This document shows positions 1-6,339 of a stretch of 10,147 bases of DNA, piece by piece. Source of the DNA: an uncultured Microbacterium sp. (GTDB lineage: Bacteria > Actinomycetota > Actinomycetes > Actinomycetales > Microbacteriaceae); assembly GCA_937926065.1 (NCBI GenBank), contig CALANM010000031.1, positions 1 to 10,147 on the forward strand. The letters run 5' to 3'. The position numbers and the translations under genes were made by a program. Within the stretch, counting starts at the first letter, position 1, and each line of letters begins with the position of its first letter. The notes under the pieces were generated by a model. It searched no databases. It worked only from the letters and a program-made list of their open reading frames with translations, and had not been told where the DNA came from.

Positions 1-1347
1 ATCCTGCGCCGCGCGATGGGCAAGAAGAAGAAGTCCGAGCTCGACAAGCAGTACGAGGGCTTCTCGAGCGGCATGAAGGAGCGCGGGTTCGGCGACGGCG
101 CGATTCAGGCGCTGTGGGACATTCTGCTGCCGTTCTCCGACTACGCCTTCAATAAGGCGCACTCCGCGGCCTACGGCCTCGTCTCGTACTGGACCGCCTA
201 CCTCAAGGCGCACTACCCCGCCGAGTACATGGCGGCGCTGCTCACGAGCGTCGGAGACTCGAAAGACAAGATGGCGGTCTACCTCAACGAGTGCCGTCGG
301 ATGGGCATCAAGGTTCTCCCACCCGACGTCCGCGAGTCGATCAGCTTCTTCGCGGCCGTCGGCGACGACATCCGCTTCGGCCTCGGCGCCGTGCGCAACG
401 TCGGCAGCAACGTCGTCGACGGCATCGTCGAGACGCGCAAGAAGGGCAACTTCGCGTCTTTCCACGATTTCCTCGACAAGGTGCCGATGCACGTCGCGAA
501 CAAGCGCACGGTGGAGTCGCTCATCAAGGCGGGCGCCTTCGACTCGATGGGCGACACGCGTCGCGCACTCATGGAGATCCACGAGGCAGCGACCGAAGCA
601 GCCGTCGACCGCAAACGGAACGAGGCGCAGGGCGCCATCGGCTTCGATTTCGACAGCCTCTATGAGGGAATGGAAGAGAGCCTGCCCGCGAAGGTCCCGG
701 CGCGGCCGGAGTGGACCAAGAAGGACAAGCTCGCCTTCGAACGCGAGATGCTGGGGCTCTACGTGTCGGACCACCCCCTCGCCGGCCTCGAGATCCCGCT
801 CGCCAAGCACGCGTCGACCTCGATCCACGACCTGCTGTCCTCCGAAGACGTGCAGGACGGCGACCAGGTGACCGTCGCGGGACTCGTCACGAGCGTCCAG
901 CACCGCGTCGCCAAACAGAGCGGCAATCCTTACGGCATGATCACCGTTGAGGACTTCGACGGCGAAGTGACCGTGATGTTCATGGGCAAGACCTATACGG
1001 AATTCCAGTCGCTGCTGCAGGCCGACACGATCCTCGTGGTCCGCGGACGCGTGTCTCGCCGCGATGACGGGCTCAACCTCCACGGACAGTCCGCGTTCGT
1101 GCCCGATCTCGGTTCCGTCGACGCGTCCGGACCTCTCGTGCTCATGATGCCCGAGCATCGGGCCACCGAGACGACGATCTCGCAGCTCGCCGAGGTGCTC
1201 GGCAGGCACCCAGGGGCCACCGAGGTCACGCTCAAGCTCCACCGGGGAGGGACGGCCAAAGTGTTCGAAGTGCCGAAGCCTGTCTCGGTGACCGTCGACC
1301 TGTATGGCGAGCTGAAGGGACTCCTCGGGCCGAACTGCCTCGGCTGA
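1..1347 (+). CDS. dnaE: DNA polymerase III subunit alpha, C-terminal 448 residues (5' partial)
   Basis: Catalytic subunit of the replicative DNA polymerase, C-family. The reading frame is open from base 1, so the gene begins outside the window; the ATG at base 16 is internal. Numbering from base 1, residues 40-75 carry the conserved fingers motif FNKAHSAAYG (50-59). Residues about 95-185 cover the MGIKVLPPDV segment and the tandem helix-hairpin-helix region (GLGAVRNVG near 127, LIKAGAFDSMG near 174). Residues about 288-365 form an OB fold (GDQVTVAGLV through VVRGRV). The remaining ~80 residues form the tail that in this family contacts the clamp or tau; that role is known for the family, not visible here. 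The PHP domain and palm aspartates lie upstream of the window. The stop is intact and no frameshift is seen. DnaE1 (replicative) is preferred over DnaE2 from the overall resemblance, which I could not test by alignment. Confidence 0.96.
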   Translation: MLRRAMGKKKKSELDKQYEGFSSGMKERGFGDGAIQALWDILLPFSDYAFNKAHSAAYGLVSYWTAYLKAHYPAEYMAALLTSVGDSKDKMAVYLNECRRMGIKVLPPDVRESISFFAAVGDDIRFGLGAVRNVGSNVVDGIVETRKKGNFASFHDFLDKVPMHVANKRTVESLIKAGAFDSMGDTRRALMEIHEAATEAAVDRKRNEAQGAIGFDFDSLYEGMEESLPAKVPARPEWTKKDKLAFEREMLGLYVSDHPLAGLEIPLAKHASTSIHDLLSSEDVQDGDQVTVAGLVTSVQHRVAKQSGNPYGMITVEDFDGEVTVMFMGKTYTEFQSLLQADTILVVRGRVSRRDDGLNLHGQSAFVPDLGSVDASGPLVLMMPEHRATETTISQLAEVLGRHPGATEVTLKLHRGGTAKVFEVPKPVSVTVDLYGELKGLLGPNCLG

Positions 1348-1397
1348 GCCCTGTACCGCACCGCTGTCCACCCCCTGGCCCACGGAGGCCACGCGAG

Positions 1398-1403
1398 TAG
1401 GAT
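1398..1403 (+). promoter_or_regulatory. Candidate -10 box TAGGAT for the membrane protein gene
   Basis: TAGGAT fits the actinobacterial TANNNT -10 pattern and lies 40 bases before the GTG start at 1444. No convincing -35 is seen at 17-18 bp spacing. The predicted transcription start is near 1410. A 6-bp inverted repeat (GGATCG at 1400-1405, CGATCC at 1413-1418, 7-base gap) overlaps the box and the presumed start, so it could be an operator or a short 5' hairpin. A further 5-bp hairpin, TGGCC/GGCCA at 1376-1391, precedes it and could weakly terminate dnaE. Confidence 0.4.
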
Positions 1404-1443
1404 CGCAAAGACCGATCCGCCCATCAGTCGAAAGGATCACGTC

Positions 1444-2436
1444 GTGAGCGACGACCCCACCTTCCCCCGGAACGAACCGGACGCGACCACCGGTGACCAC
1501 ACCGGAGCAGTCGCCGACGACTCGCGTTACGGGACGCCCGTCAGCTCTGAAGCCGAGGGGCCGTTCTCGTTCGATTCATCGACCCAGAACGACGATGTCC
1601 AGTACGGCATCGGCCCTTTCAGCATCCGCGAGATCGCCCTTCTGGGTGTGTGGCTCCTCGCCTTCATCGTGTCGTTCTTCTCCGTCTGGGTCGACACCCG
1701 TGTGCAGTCCGTGCTTCTCCCCTTCGGATCCGTCTGGAGTTCCGGCATCGACTGGATCCTCACGATCGGCGTCCCGACGGCCGCCGTCTTCCTGATCGTG
1801 CTGCGGAGGTTCTCACCGGACGGCATCCGTCGCGTCGGCTCGCTGGCCGTCGACCAGTTCGCCTCCGTCGCGTTCTCGGTGTCGGCCCTCATCTGGCTCG
1901 GCACGCTCTGGACCAATATCGCCCGTGGCATCCAGACCGGCCTGTGGCTCAGCAGCTGGGTCGTGTGGGTCGAGTTCCTCCTGATGCTGGCCGGCGTCTT
2001 CCTCACCGTCCTTGCACCGTTCATCCCCCCGTTCGACGAGGACTTCCGTGGACGCCCTGAGGTCCCCGCGCACCGCAGCGCACGCCCCGTGCGAACCGTC
2101 GTCCCGCGCCCGGCCAAGCCCGCGCCGACCCACGAGGAGCCCGTCGCGGAGACAGGTCAGGCCCCGGCGCCGGTCGCGACATCCGAGCCCGAACCGGTGT
2201 TCGCGCCGTTCGACGATCAACGGGATCCCGAGCCGGCGCCCGCGGCGACCCAGGCCTTCTGGGCGCTTGCGCCCGTCGAGCGTGACGTCGTCGACGAGAA
2301 CGGCATCCCGCTGTTCACCATCGGACCGACCGCGTGGGCGCTCGTGATCGAGGACCGCGGCGACACCTTCGTCGTGCGTCACGAAGACGGGCGCGTCGGC
2401 TACCTGCACGACGTCGCCGGCGTCACGCGCGGCTGA
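1444..2436 (+). CDS. Unrecognised four-helix membrane protein with Pro-rich linker and SH3b-like C-terminus
   Basis: 330 residues, family not recognised. The GTG start is supported by GAAAGGA at 1430-1436, 7 bases upstream. Residues 1-60 are acidic and probably disordered. Four hydrophobic segments follow at about 64-82, 101-121, 137-156 and 170-193. Positive residues after helix 2 (RRFSPDGIRR, 121-130) and after helix 4 (RGRPEVPAHRSARPVR) place both termini in the cytoplasm by the positive-inside rule. Residues about 205-270 are a Pro/Ala/Glu linker. Residues about 285-326 (DENGIPLFTIG, then EDRGDTFVVRHEDGRVGYLH) have the strand and turn pattern of a small beta-barrel of SH3b type. That resemblance is by eye only. 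The 96-base gap after dnaE contains its own candidate promoter, and a GC-rich hairpin follows the stop, so it may be monocistronic. Third-position G/C matches the neighbours, so there is no sign of transfer. Confidence 0.85.
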   Translation: MSDDPTFPRNEPDATTGDHTGAVADDSRYGTPVSSEAEGPFSFDSSTQNDDVQYGIGPFSIREIALLGVWLLAFIVSFFSVWVDTRVQSVLLPFGSVWSSGIDWILTIGVPTAAVFLIVLRRFSPDGIRRVGSLAVDQFASVAFSVSALIWLGTLWTNIARGIQTGLWLSSWVVWVEFLLMLAGVFLTVLAPFIPPFDEDFRGRPEVPAHRSARPVRTVVPRPAKPAPTHEEPVAETGQAPAPVATSEPEPVFAPFDDQRDPEPAPAATQAFWALAPVERDVVDENGIPLFTIGPTAWALVIEDRGDTFVVRHEDGRVGYLHDVAGVTRG

Positions 2437-2449
2437 ATCGCATCATCAG

Positions 2450-2482
2450 CGCCCCCTCTCGCCGTTGAAGGGGGAGGGGGCG
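2450..2482 (+). terminator. GC-rich hairpin between the membrane protein gene and hisD
   Basis: CGCCCCCTC (2450-2458) pairs perfectly with GAGGGGGCG (2474-2482). The stem can be extended inward by one G-T pair and one C-G pair, leaving an 11-base loop. It starts 14 bases after the upstream stop codon. No T-run follows, which is common for actinobacterial terminators. It lies before the hisD -10 box, so it fits termination of the upstream gene. Confidence 0.55.
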
Positions 2483-2506
2483 GTCATGCCGCATCGGCGA
2501 GCAAAG

Positions 2507-2512
2507 TACGCT
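2507..2512 (+). promoter_or_regulatory. Candidate leaderless-type -10 box TACGCT for hisD
   Basis: TACGCT matches TANNNT and ends 6 bases before the ATG at 2519. This is the spacing at which transcription begins at or next to the A of the start codon. A GGAAGG run touches the ATG directly, too close to act as a normal Shine-Dalgarno site. No clear -35 is seen. Confidence 0.45.
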
Positions 2513-2518
2513 GGAAGG

Positions 2519-3832
2519 ATGCTTCGCACGATCGATCTGCGCGGTCGCGTCCTCACGACGGCCGAACTCCTCGCCGCTGTGCCTCGGGCCTCCGCCGCCC
2601 GTGACGAGGCGCTCACCACCGCTGCTCGCATCGTCCACGACGTGGCCGCGCGCGGGGAGGAGGCGCTGCGTGAGCAGGCCGCACAGTTCGACGGCGTCGA
2701 GGGCCACGAGGTGCGGGTTCCCGCGCATCACCTCGACGAAGCACTCGCCTCGCTCGATCCCGCCGTGCGTGAGGCACTCGATGAGGCCATCTCCCGCGTG
2801 CGCCGTGCGTCGGCCGCGCAGGTTCCTGAAGACGCGGTCACCGAGCTCGCACCCGGCGCACGCGTCGAGCAGCGCTGGCGGCCCGTGCAGCGGGTCGGCG
2901 TCTACGTGCCCGGCGGCAAGGCCGTGTACCCGTCGAGCGTCGTGATGAACGTCGTCCCCGCCCAGGTCGCCGGAGTGCAGCAGGTCGCCCTGGCATCCCC
3001 GCCGCAGCGCGACCAGGGTGGCCGCGTCCACCCCGTCATCCTCGCCGCGGCCAAGCTCCTCGGCGTCGAGGAGGTCTATGCGATGGGCGGAGCCGGCGCG
3101 ATCGGGGCGCTGGCATACGGCATACCGACCCTCGGTCTCGACGGCGTCGATGTCATCTCCGGGCCGGGCAACAACTTCGTCGCGCTCGCGAAGCGCGTCG
3201 TCGCGGGCATGGTCGGCACCGACTCAGAGGCCGGCGCGACGGAGATCCTCATCGTCGCCGACGACTCCGCCGATCCCCGTCTGGTCGCAGCCGACCTGGT
3301 GAGCCAGGCGGAGCACGACGAGCAGGCCGCCGCCGTCCTTGTGACGCCCTCCGATCAGCTCGCCGCCACGGTCGCGGCTGAGGTCGAGGCACGTGCGGCA
3401 GCCACGCTGCACGCTGATCGCATCGCCGAGGCCCTGCGGGGCCCGCAGTCGGCGATCGTGCTCGTCGATGACATCGCGGCCGCAACGGCGTTCAGCAACG
3501 CGTATGCGCCTGAGCACCTGGAACTCCACCTCGCTGACCCCGTCGTCGACGACTACGTCAACGCGGGAGCGGTGTTCGTCGGCGACCACACGCCCGTGAG
3601 CCTGGGCGACTACCTCGCAGGAAGCAACCACGTGCTGCCCACGGGCGGTCAGGCTCGCTACGCCTCGGGCCTGTCGGCCTCGACGTTCCTGCGGCCGCAG
3701 CAGGTCATCCGGTATGACCGCGACGCCCTGGCGTCCGTGAGTGCGGGCATCGTCGCGCTGTCGACGGCGGAGGCGCTGCCGGCACACGGCGAAGCGGTCA
3801 CGGCACGTTTCGAGACGCCGACGGCACCCTAG
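2519..3832 (+). CDS. hisD: Histidinol dehydrogenase
   Basis: Zinc enzyme that oxidises L-histidinol to L-histidine in two NAD-dependent steps, the last reactions of histidine synthesis; cytosolic. 437 residues, close to the E. coli protein (434). Visible motifs: GVYVPGGKAVYPSSV (127-141), the NAD-region SGPGNNFV (214-221), SQAEHDEQA (262-270) with Q263 and H266 matching Zn ligands, PEHLEL (331-336) with the catalytic Glu-His pair E332/H333, and GDYLAGSNHVLPTGG (363-377) with D364. H423 matches the final Zn ligand. The ATG at 2519 is chosen because MLRTIDLRG is the usual N-terminus. A TTG at 2465 would add 18 atypical residues and begins inside the hairpin at 2450-2482. The frame closes 12 bases before nrdR, so the two are probably co-transcribed. 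No other his gene lies in the window. Confidence 0.97.
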   Translation: MLRTIDLRGRVLTTAELLAAVPRASAARDEALTTAARIVHDVAARGEEALREQAAQFDGVEGHEVRVPAHHLDEALASLDPAVREALDEAISRVRRASAAQVPEDAVTELAPGARVEQRWRPVQRVGVYVPGGKAVYPSSVVMNVVPAQVAGVQQVALASPPQRDQGGRVHPVILAAAKLLGVEEVYAMGGAGAIGALAYGIPTLGLDGVDVISGPGNNFVALAKRVVAGMVGTDSEAGATEILIVADDSADPRLVAADLVSQAEHDEQAAAVLVTPSDQLAATVAAEVEARAAATLHADRIAEALRGPQSAIVLVDDIAAATAFSNAYAPEHLELHLADPVVDDYVNAGAVFVGDHTPVSLGDYLAGSNHVLPTGGQARYASGLSASTFLRPQQVIRYDRDALASVSAGIVALSTAEALPAHGEAVTARFETPTAP

Positions 3833-3844
3833 GCTGGAGTCACC

Positions 3845-4315
3845 ATGCATTGCCCCTTCTGTCGTCACCCCGACTCCCGCGTCATCGACTCCCGGACGAG
3901 CGACGACGGACTCAGCATCCGTCGTCGGCGGCAGTGTCCCGAATGCGGCGGGCGCTTCTCGACCATCGAGACGGCGAGTCTCAACGTGATCAAGCGATCG
4001 GGCGTCATCGAGCCGTTCAGTCGGGAGAAGGTCATGTCCGGCGTCCGCAAGGCGTGCCAGGGCCGTCCCGTGACGGACTCCGACCTTGCGGTGCTGGCGC
4101 AGGCCGTTGAGGAGGCCGTGCGCCAGACGGGATCGTCGCAGATCGATACGAACGAGATCGGCCTTGCGATCCTCGGACCGCTGCGCGAGCTCGATGAGGT
4201 GGCCTACCTGCGCTTTGCAAGCGTGTACCAGGCCTTCGACTCGCTGGAGGACTTCGAGGCGTCGATCGCGCAGTTGCGCGCTGACCACGCGGCTCGGGCA
4301 GCCGCAGCCGACTGA
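3845..4315 (+). CDS. nrdR: Transcriptional repressor NrdR
   Basis: Nucleotide-sensing repressor of ribonucleotide reductase genes: dATP/ATP binding to its ATP-cone domain controls DNA binding at NrdR boxes, known for the family. 156 residues, normal length. The N-terminal zinc ribbon uses C3, C6 (CPFC) and C31, C34 (CPEC), with the basic RRRRQ stretch at 26-30 between them. The ATP cone runs from about 46 to 136 (VIKRSGVIEPFSREKV through YLRFASVYQAF). The tail is Ala-rich. The ATG at 3845 has GGAG at 3836-3839, 5 bases upstream. TAGGCT at 3830-3835 overlaps the hisD stop codon and resembles a -10 box, so a secondary promoter is possible. No reductase gene and no obvious NrdR box occurs in this window, so its targets are elsewhere. 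The gene lies 12 bases after hisD and 25 before pyrD. Confidence 0.97.
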   Translation: MHCPFCRHPDSRVIDSRTSDDGLSIRRRRQCPECGGRFSTIETASLNVIKRSGVIEPFSREKVMSGVRKACQGRPVTDSDLAVLAQAVEEAVRQTGSSQIDTNEIGLAILGPLRELDEVAYLRFASVYQAFDSLEDFEASIAQLRADHAARAAAAD

Positions 4316-4340
4316 CCTCGCGATTCAAGGCTGGGAGCCG

Positions 4341-5363
4341 ATGTACCCGTTCATCTTCCGCACCGTCTTCTCCCGCATGGATGCCGAGACGGCGCACCGC
4401 CTGGTGATGCCGGTGATCCGCCTGCTCGGCGTGCCGCCGCTCTCGTGGCTGGCCCGTGCTCTCACGCGCCCAGACGCGTCGCTGCGAACCGAGCGGCTCG
4501 GACTCGTGTTCGATTCGCCCTTCGGCATCGCGGCGGGTTTCGACAAGAACGCCGTCGCGGTGAAGGGCCTTCACTCCCTCGGCTTCGGTCACGTCGAGAT
4601 CGGGACGGTCACGGCGATTCCGCAGGACGGCAACCCGCGGCCGCGTCTGTTTCGCCTCATCGACGACCGGGCGCTGATCAACCGGATGGGCTTCAACAAC
4701 GCCGGAGCCGCCGCGGCATCCCGCCGGCTCGCACGCCTCCGCCGTCGCTCCTCGCGCCCCGTCATCGGCGCGAACATCGGCAAGAGCCGCGTCGTCGACG
4801 TCGAGCGCGCGACCGCGGATTACGTCGCCAGCACGAGGCTGGTGGCACCCGTTGCCGACTACCTCGTCGTCAACGTGTCGTCGCCGAACACGCCGGGGCT
4901 CCGCGGGCTGCAGGCGGTCGAGACGCTGCGTCCCCTGCTGGAGGCGGTGCACGCGGCCGCCGGCGCGACACCGCTGCTCGTGAAGATCGCTCCCGACCTC
5001 CCGGACGAGGAGGTCGAGGCGATCGCGCGCCTCGCGGTCGACGTGGGGCTGGCGGGCCTGATCGCGACGAACACGACGATCTCCCGGGAGGGTCTGGCGG
5101 CTGGCGTCGACGAAGTCGCGGCGATCGGAGCAGGCGGACTCTCGGGCGCTCCCCTCCGGGAGCGGGCGCTGGACGTCCTCCGAATCGTGCGAGCGTCGGT
5201 CCCCGCGGATTTCTGCGTTATCGCGGCCGGGGGAGTGGAGACCGCCGACGATGTGCGCGAGCGCCTGGAGGCAGGAGCGGACCTCGTGCAGGGCTACACG
5301 GCGTTCATCTACCGCGGGCCGCTGTGGGCCCGTCAGGTCAACCGGGGACTCGCCCTGCGCTGA
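4341..5363 (+). CDS. pyrD: Quinone-dependent dihydroorotate dehydrogenase (class 2)
   Basis: Oxidises dihydroorotate to orotate with FMN and passes electrons to membrane quinone; fourth step of pyrimidine synthesis. 340 residues. Class 2 is shown by the N-terminal amphipathic extension (residues 1-45, FRTVFSRMDAETAHRL) and by SSPNTPGLR (180-188), where the second serine, S181, aligns with catalytic Ser175 of E. coli PyrD. Other motifs: AAGFDKN (64-70), INRMGFNN (113-120), NTTISRE (244-250), GGLSG (265-269) and AAGGVE (305-310) of the FMN phosphate site. The start is ATG 4341, with GGGAG at 4333-4337 three bases away. The same frame is open upstream to about 4086 inside nrdR, but that segment is Arg-rich out-of-frame nrdR sequence. 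It is the last gene of the hisD-nrdR-pyrD run, and its electrons enter the chain ending at the oxidase encoded downstream. Confidence 0.97.
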   Translation: MYPFIFRTVFSRMDAETAHRLVMPVIRLLGVPPLSWLARALTRPDASLRTERLGLVFDSPFGIAAGFDKNAVAVKGLHSLGFGHVEIGTVTAIPQDGNPRPRLFRLIDDRALINRMGFNNAGAAAASRRLARLRRRSSRPVIGANIGKSRVVDVERATADYVASTRLVAPVADYLVVNVSSPNTPGLRGLQAVETLRPLLEAVHAAAGATPLLVKIAPDLPDEEVEAIARLAVDVGLAGLIATNTTISREGLAAGVDEVAAIGAGGLSGAPLRERALDVLRIVRASVPADFCVIAAGGVETADDVRERLEAGADLVQGYTAFIYRGPLWARQVNRGLALR

Positions 5364-5421
5364 CGCCTGCACCTTCGGACCTATCGCCGAACCCACTCTT
5401 CATGAGAGTCTTCTCGTTCGT

Positions 5422-5673
5422 GTGTTGAACCGGGGGAGGACGTGTGCGACACAGCCTCGCGCACCGCGGCGGGGGTATGCCCGCCCCGGCGACGAGATCG
5501 TGAAGGGCGTCGAGCTGGTCGCGAAGGGGGCCAGCTGGAACCGCTGGCTGTCGCTGCCTGAGGGCACGCGCAGGCTGGTCGTGATCGCGGGCCTCGGCAA
5601 GCGGAGCAGGCTGGGTGTCGAATCCATCACGATCGAGTATCGCTACAAGGTCCTGTCGACGAAGGGCCGCTGA
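5422..5673 (+). pseudogene. Orphan C-terminal coding fragment, probable gene remnant
   Basis: From about 5488 to the TGA at 5671 this frame has almost only G/C third positions, like the real genes around it. It encodes a plausible folded tail: GDEIVKGVELVAKG, then ASWNRWLSLPEGTRRLVV, then a beta-strand-like ESITIEYRYKV. Upstream codons in the frame (AGT, CTT, GTT, CGT, TGT) look non-coding. The GTG at 5422 has no Shine-Dalgarno site, so no start is credible. A better initiation signal, GGAGG at 5435-5439 followed by GTG 5444, opens a different frame that stops at 5503. The simplest reading is a gene that lost its 5' part, perhaps with a frameshift, but kept its stop and the terminator 3 bases later. 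A small intact gene of 60-80 residues is the alternative. The family is not recognised. A 6-bp GC hairpin at 5468-5485 (GGCGGG/CCCGCC) may end pyrD transcripts. Nothing else was seen in 5364-5467. Confidence 0.4.
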
Positions 5674-5676
5674 CGA

Positions 5677-5710
5677 GAACGGCCCGCACCGTGGCAGGTG
5701 CGGGCCGTTC
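5677..5710. terminator. Bidirectional terminator hairpin between convergent genes
   Basis: GAACGGCCCGCACC (5677-5690) and GGTGCGGGCCGTTC (5697-5710) are perfect 14-bp inverted repeats with a 6-base GTGGCA loop. It lies 3 bases after the stop of the plus-strand fragment and 14 bases beyond the stop of the minus-strand DUF3043 gene, so it can serve both strands. The outer GAAC/GTTC gives only a short A/T-richer base, and no real T-run follows on either side. Confidence 0.8.
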
Positions 5711-5724
5711 CCTGGTTCACGGGG

Positions 5725-6291
5725 TCACGCGGGGAACTCGCCGCGCTTGACCTGCGCCTTGGGCAGTCGCATGAAGCGCATCTGGATGGAGCGCATCGCC
5801 GCGTACCATCCGAGGCCCTTCTCGCGGCGTTCGCCCCACTTGGCCTTCGCGGCGCGCTTGACGCGGGCGCTCGTGATGATCATGTCGGCGACCACGAAGA
5901 GGATGAACATCCAGAGCCCGAGGAAGCCGTAGAAGACCACGTCGCGGCTCGGGATGAGGCTGAGCAGGATGACGACGATCATGAGCGGCATCATCAGCTC
6001 GCCGATGTGCCAGCCGGCGTCGACGAAGTCGCGCGCGAAGCGTCGCTGCGGCCCCTTGTCGCGTGCCGGCAGGTAGCGCTCGTCTCCGTTCGCCATGCCG
6101 ATGCGGGCCTTCTCCCGCTGGGCGGCGAGCTCGGCCTTCGCACGCGCGCGGGCTTCCTTGGTGTCGGCCACGAGCGGGCGCTTGCGAGCGGCCTCGCGTT
6201 CGGCGCGTGTCGGCGTCGGTCGGTTCTTCCCCGGCCCGGAGGGGACGTCGGGCTCGGTGTCGGGAGCGGGTACGGCGGGGGTCTTGGCCAC
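5725..6291 (-). CDS. DUF3043 domain-containing membrane protein
   Basis: 188-residue actinobacterial membrane protein of unknown function. The N-terminal third is charged and probably disordered: Pro-rich, then GKNRPTPTRAEREAARKRPL (21-40), the typical DUF3043 opening, then a likely helical Ala/Arg/Lys stretch (41-65). RDKGPQRRFARDFVDAGWHIGE (77-98) is the second family signature. Two transmembrane helices follow at about 99-114 and 119-138, joined by a short SRD turn, then a basic tail (ARVKRAAKAKWGERREK) that should be cytoplasmic. The GTG start at 6291 is chosen because GAGG lies 8 bases upstream and the GKNRP motif falls at the usual distance. The frame stays open far upstream, but that is antisense to the dipeptidase. 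It is transcribed divergently from the dipeptidase, apparently from a shared symmetric -10 region. Confidence 0.9.
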   Translation of the reverse strand: MAKTPAVPAPDTEPDVPSGPGKNRPTPTRAEREAARKRPLVADTKEARARAKAELAAQREKARIGMANGDERYLPARDKGPQRRFARDFVDAGWHIGELMMPLMIVVILLSLIPSRDVVFYGFLGLWMFILFVVADMIITSARVKRAAKAKWGERREKGLGWYAAMRSIQMRFMRLPKAQVKRGEFPA

Positions 6292-6326
6292 GGGTGGAAC
6301 CTCGGATCGGCGGAAAGCGGGCCCCT

Positions 6327-6334
6327 TAAGATTA
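6327..6334. promoter_or_regulatory. Symmetric divergent -10 element TAAGATTA
   Basis: On the plus strand TAAGAT (6327-6332) ends 7 bases before the dipeptidase ATG at 6340, leaderless spacing, and no Shine-Dalgarno site precedes that ATG. On the minus strand the overlapping TAATCT (complement of 6329-6334) would start transcription near 6322. That gives the DUF3043 mRNA a leader of about 30 bases, which contains its GAGG ribosome site. Both hexamers fit TANNNT. No good -35 is seen for either. The 48 bases between the two start codons hold nothing else. Confidence 0.55.
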
Positions 6335-6339
6335 CCCGC

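Noticed and set aside
1330..1391. Small hairpins at the end of dnaE (CCGA/TCGG near the stop, TGGCC/GGCCA at 1376-1391) as a terminator
   Set aside because: Only 4-5 bp stems with no T-run; too weak to list as a terminator in DNA of this GC content.
2465..2518. Upstream TTG start for hisD, adding 18 residues
   Set aside because: The extension lies partly in the terminator-like hairpin and the presumed promoter, and the usual HisD N-terminus begins at ATG 2519.
4086..4340. Upstream extension of pyrD into nrdR
   Set aside because: Arg/Ser-rich translation of nrdR in the wrong frame; the ATG at 4341 has a ribosome site and begins the class 2 family N-terminus.
4032..5396. 454-codon minus-strand open frame opposite nrdR and pyrD, and a 327-codon plus-strand frame at 4445-5428
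   Set aside because: Both are Arg/Gly-rich out-of-frame readings of pyrD; neither has a plausible start signal or motif.
5402..5428. Eight-codon ORF after pyrD that could be a leader peptide
   Set aside because: No ribosome site, no regulatory codon run, no attenuator structure after it.
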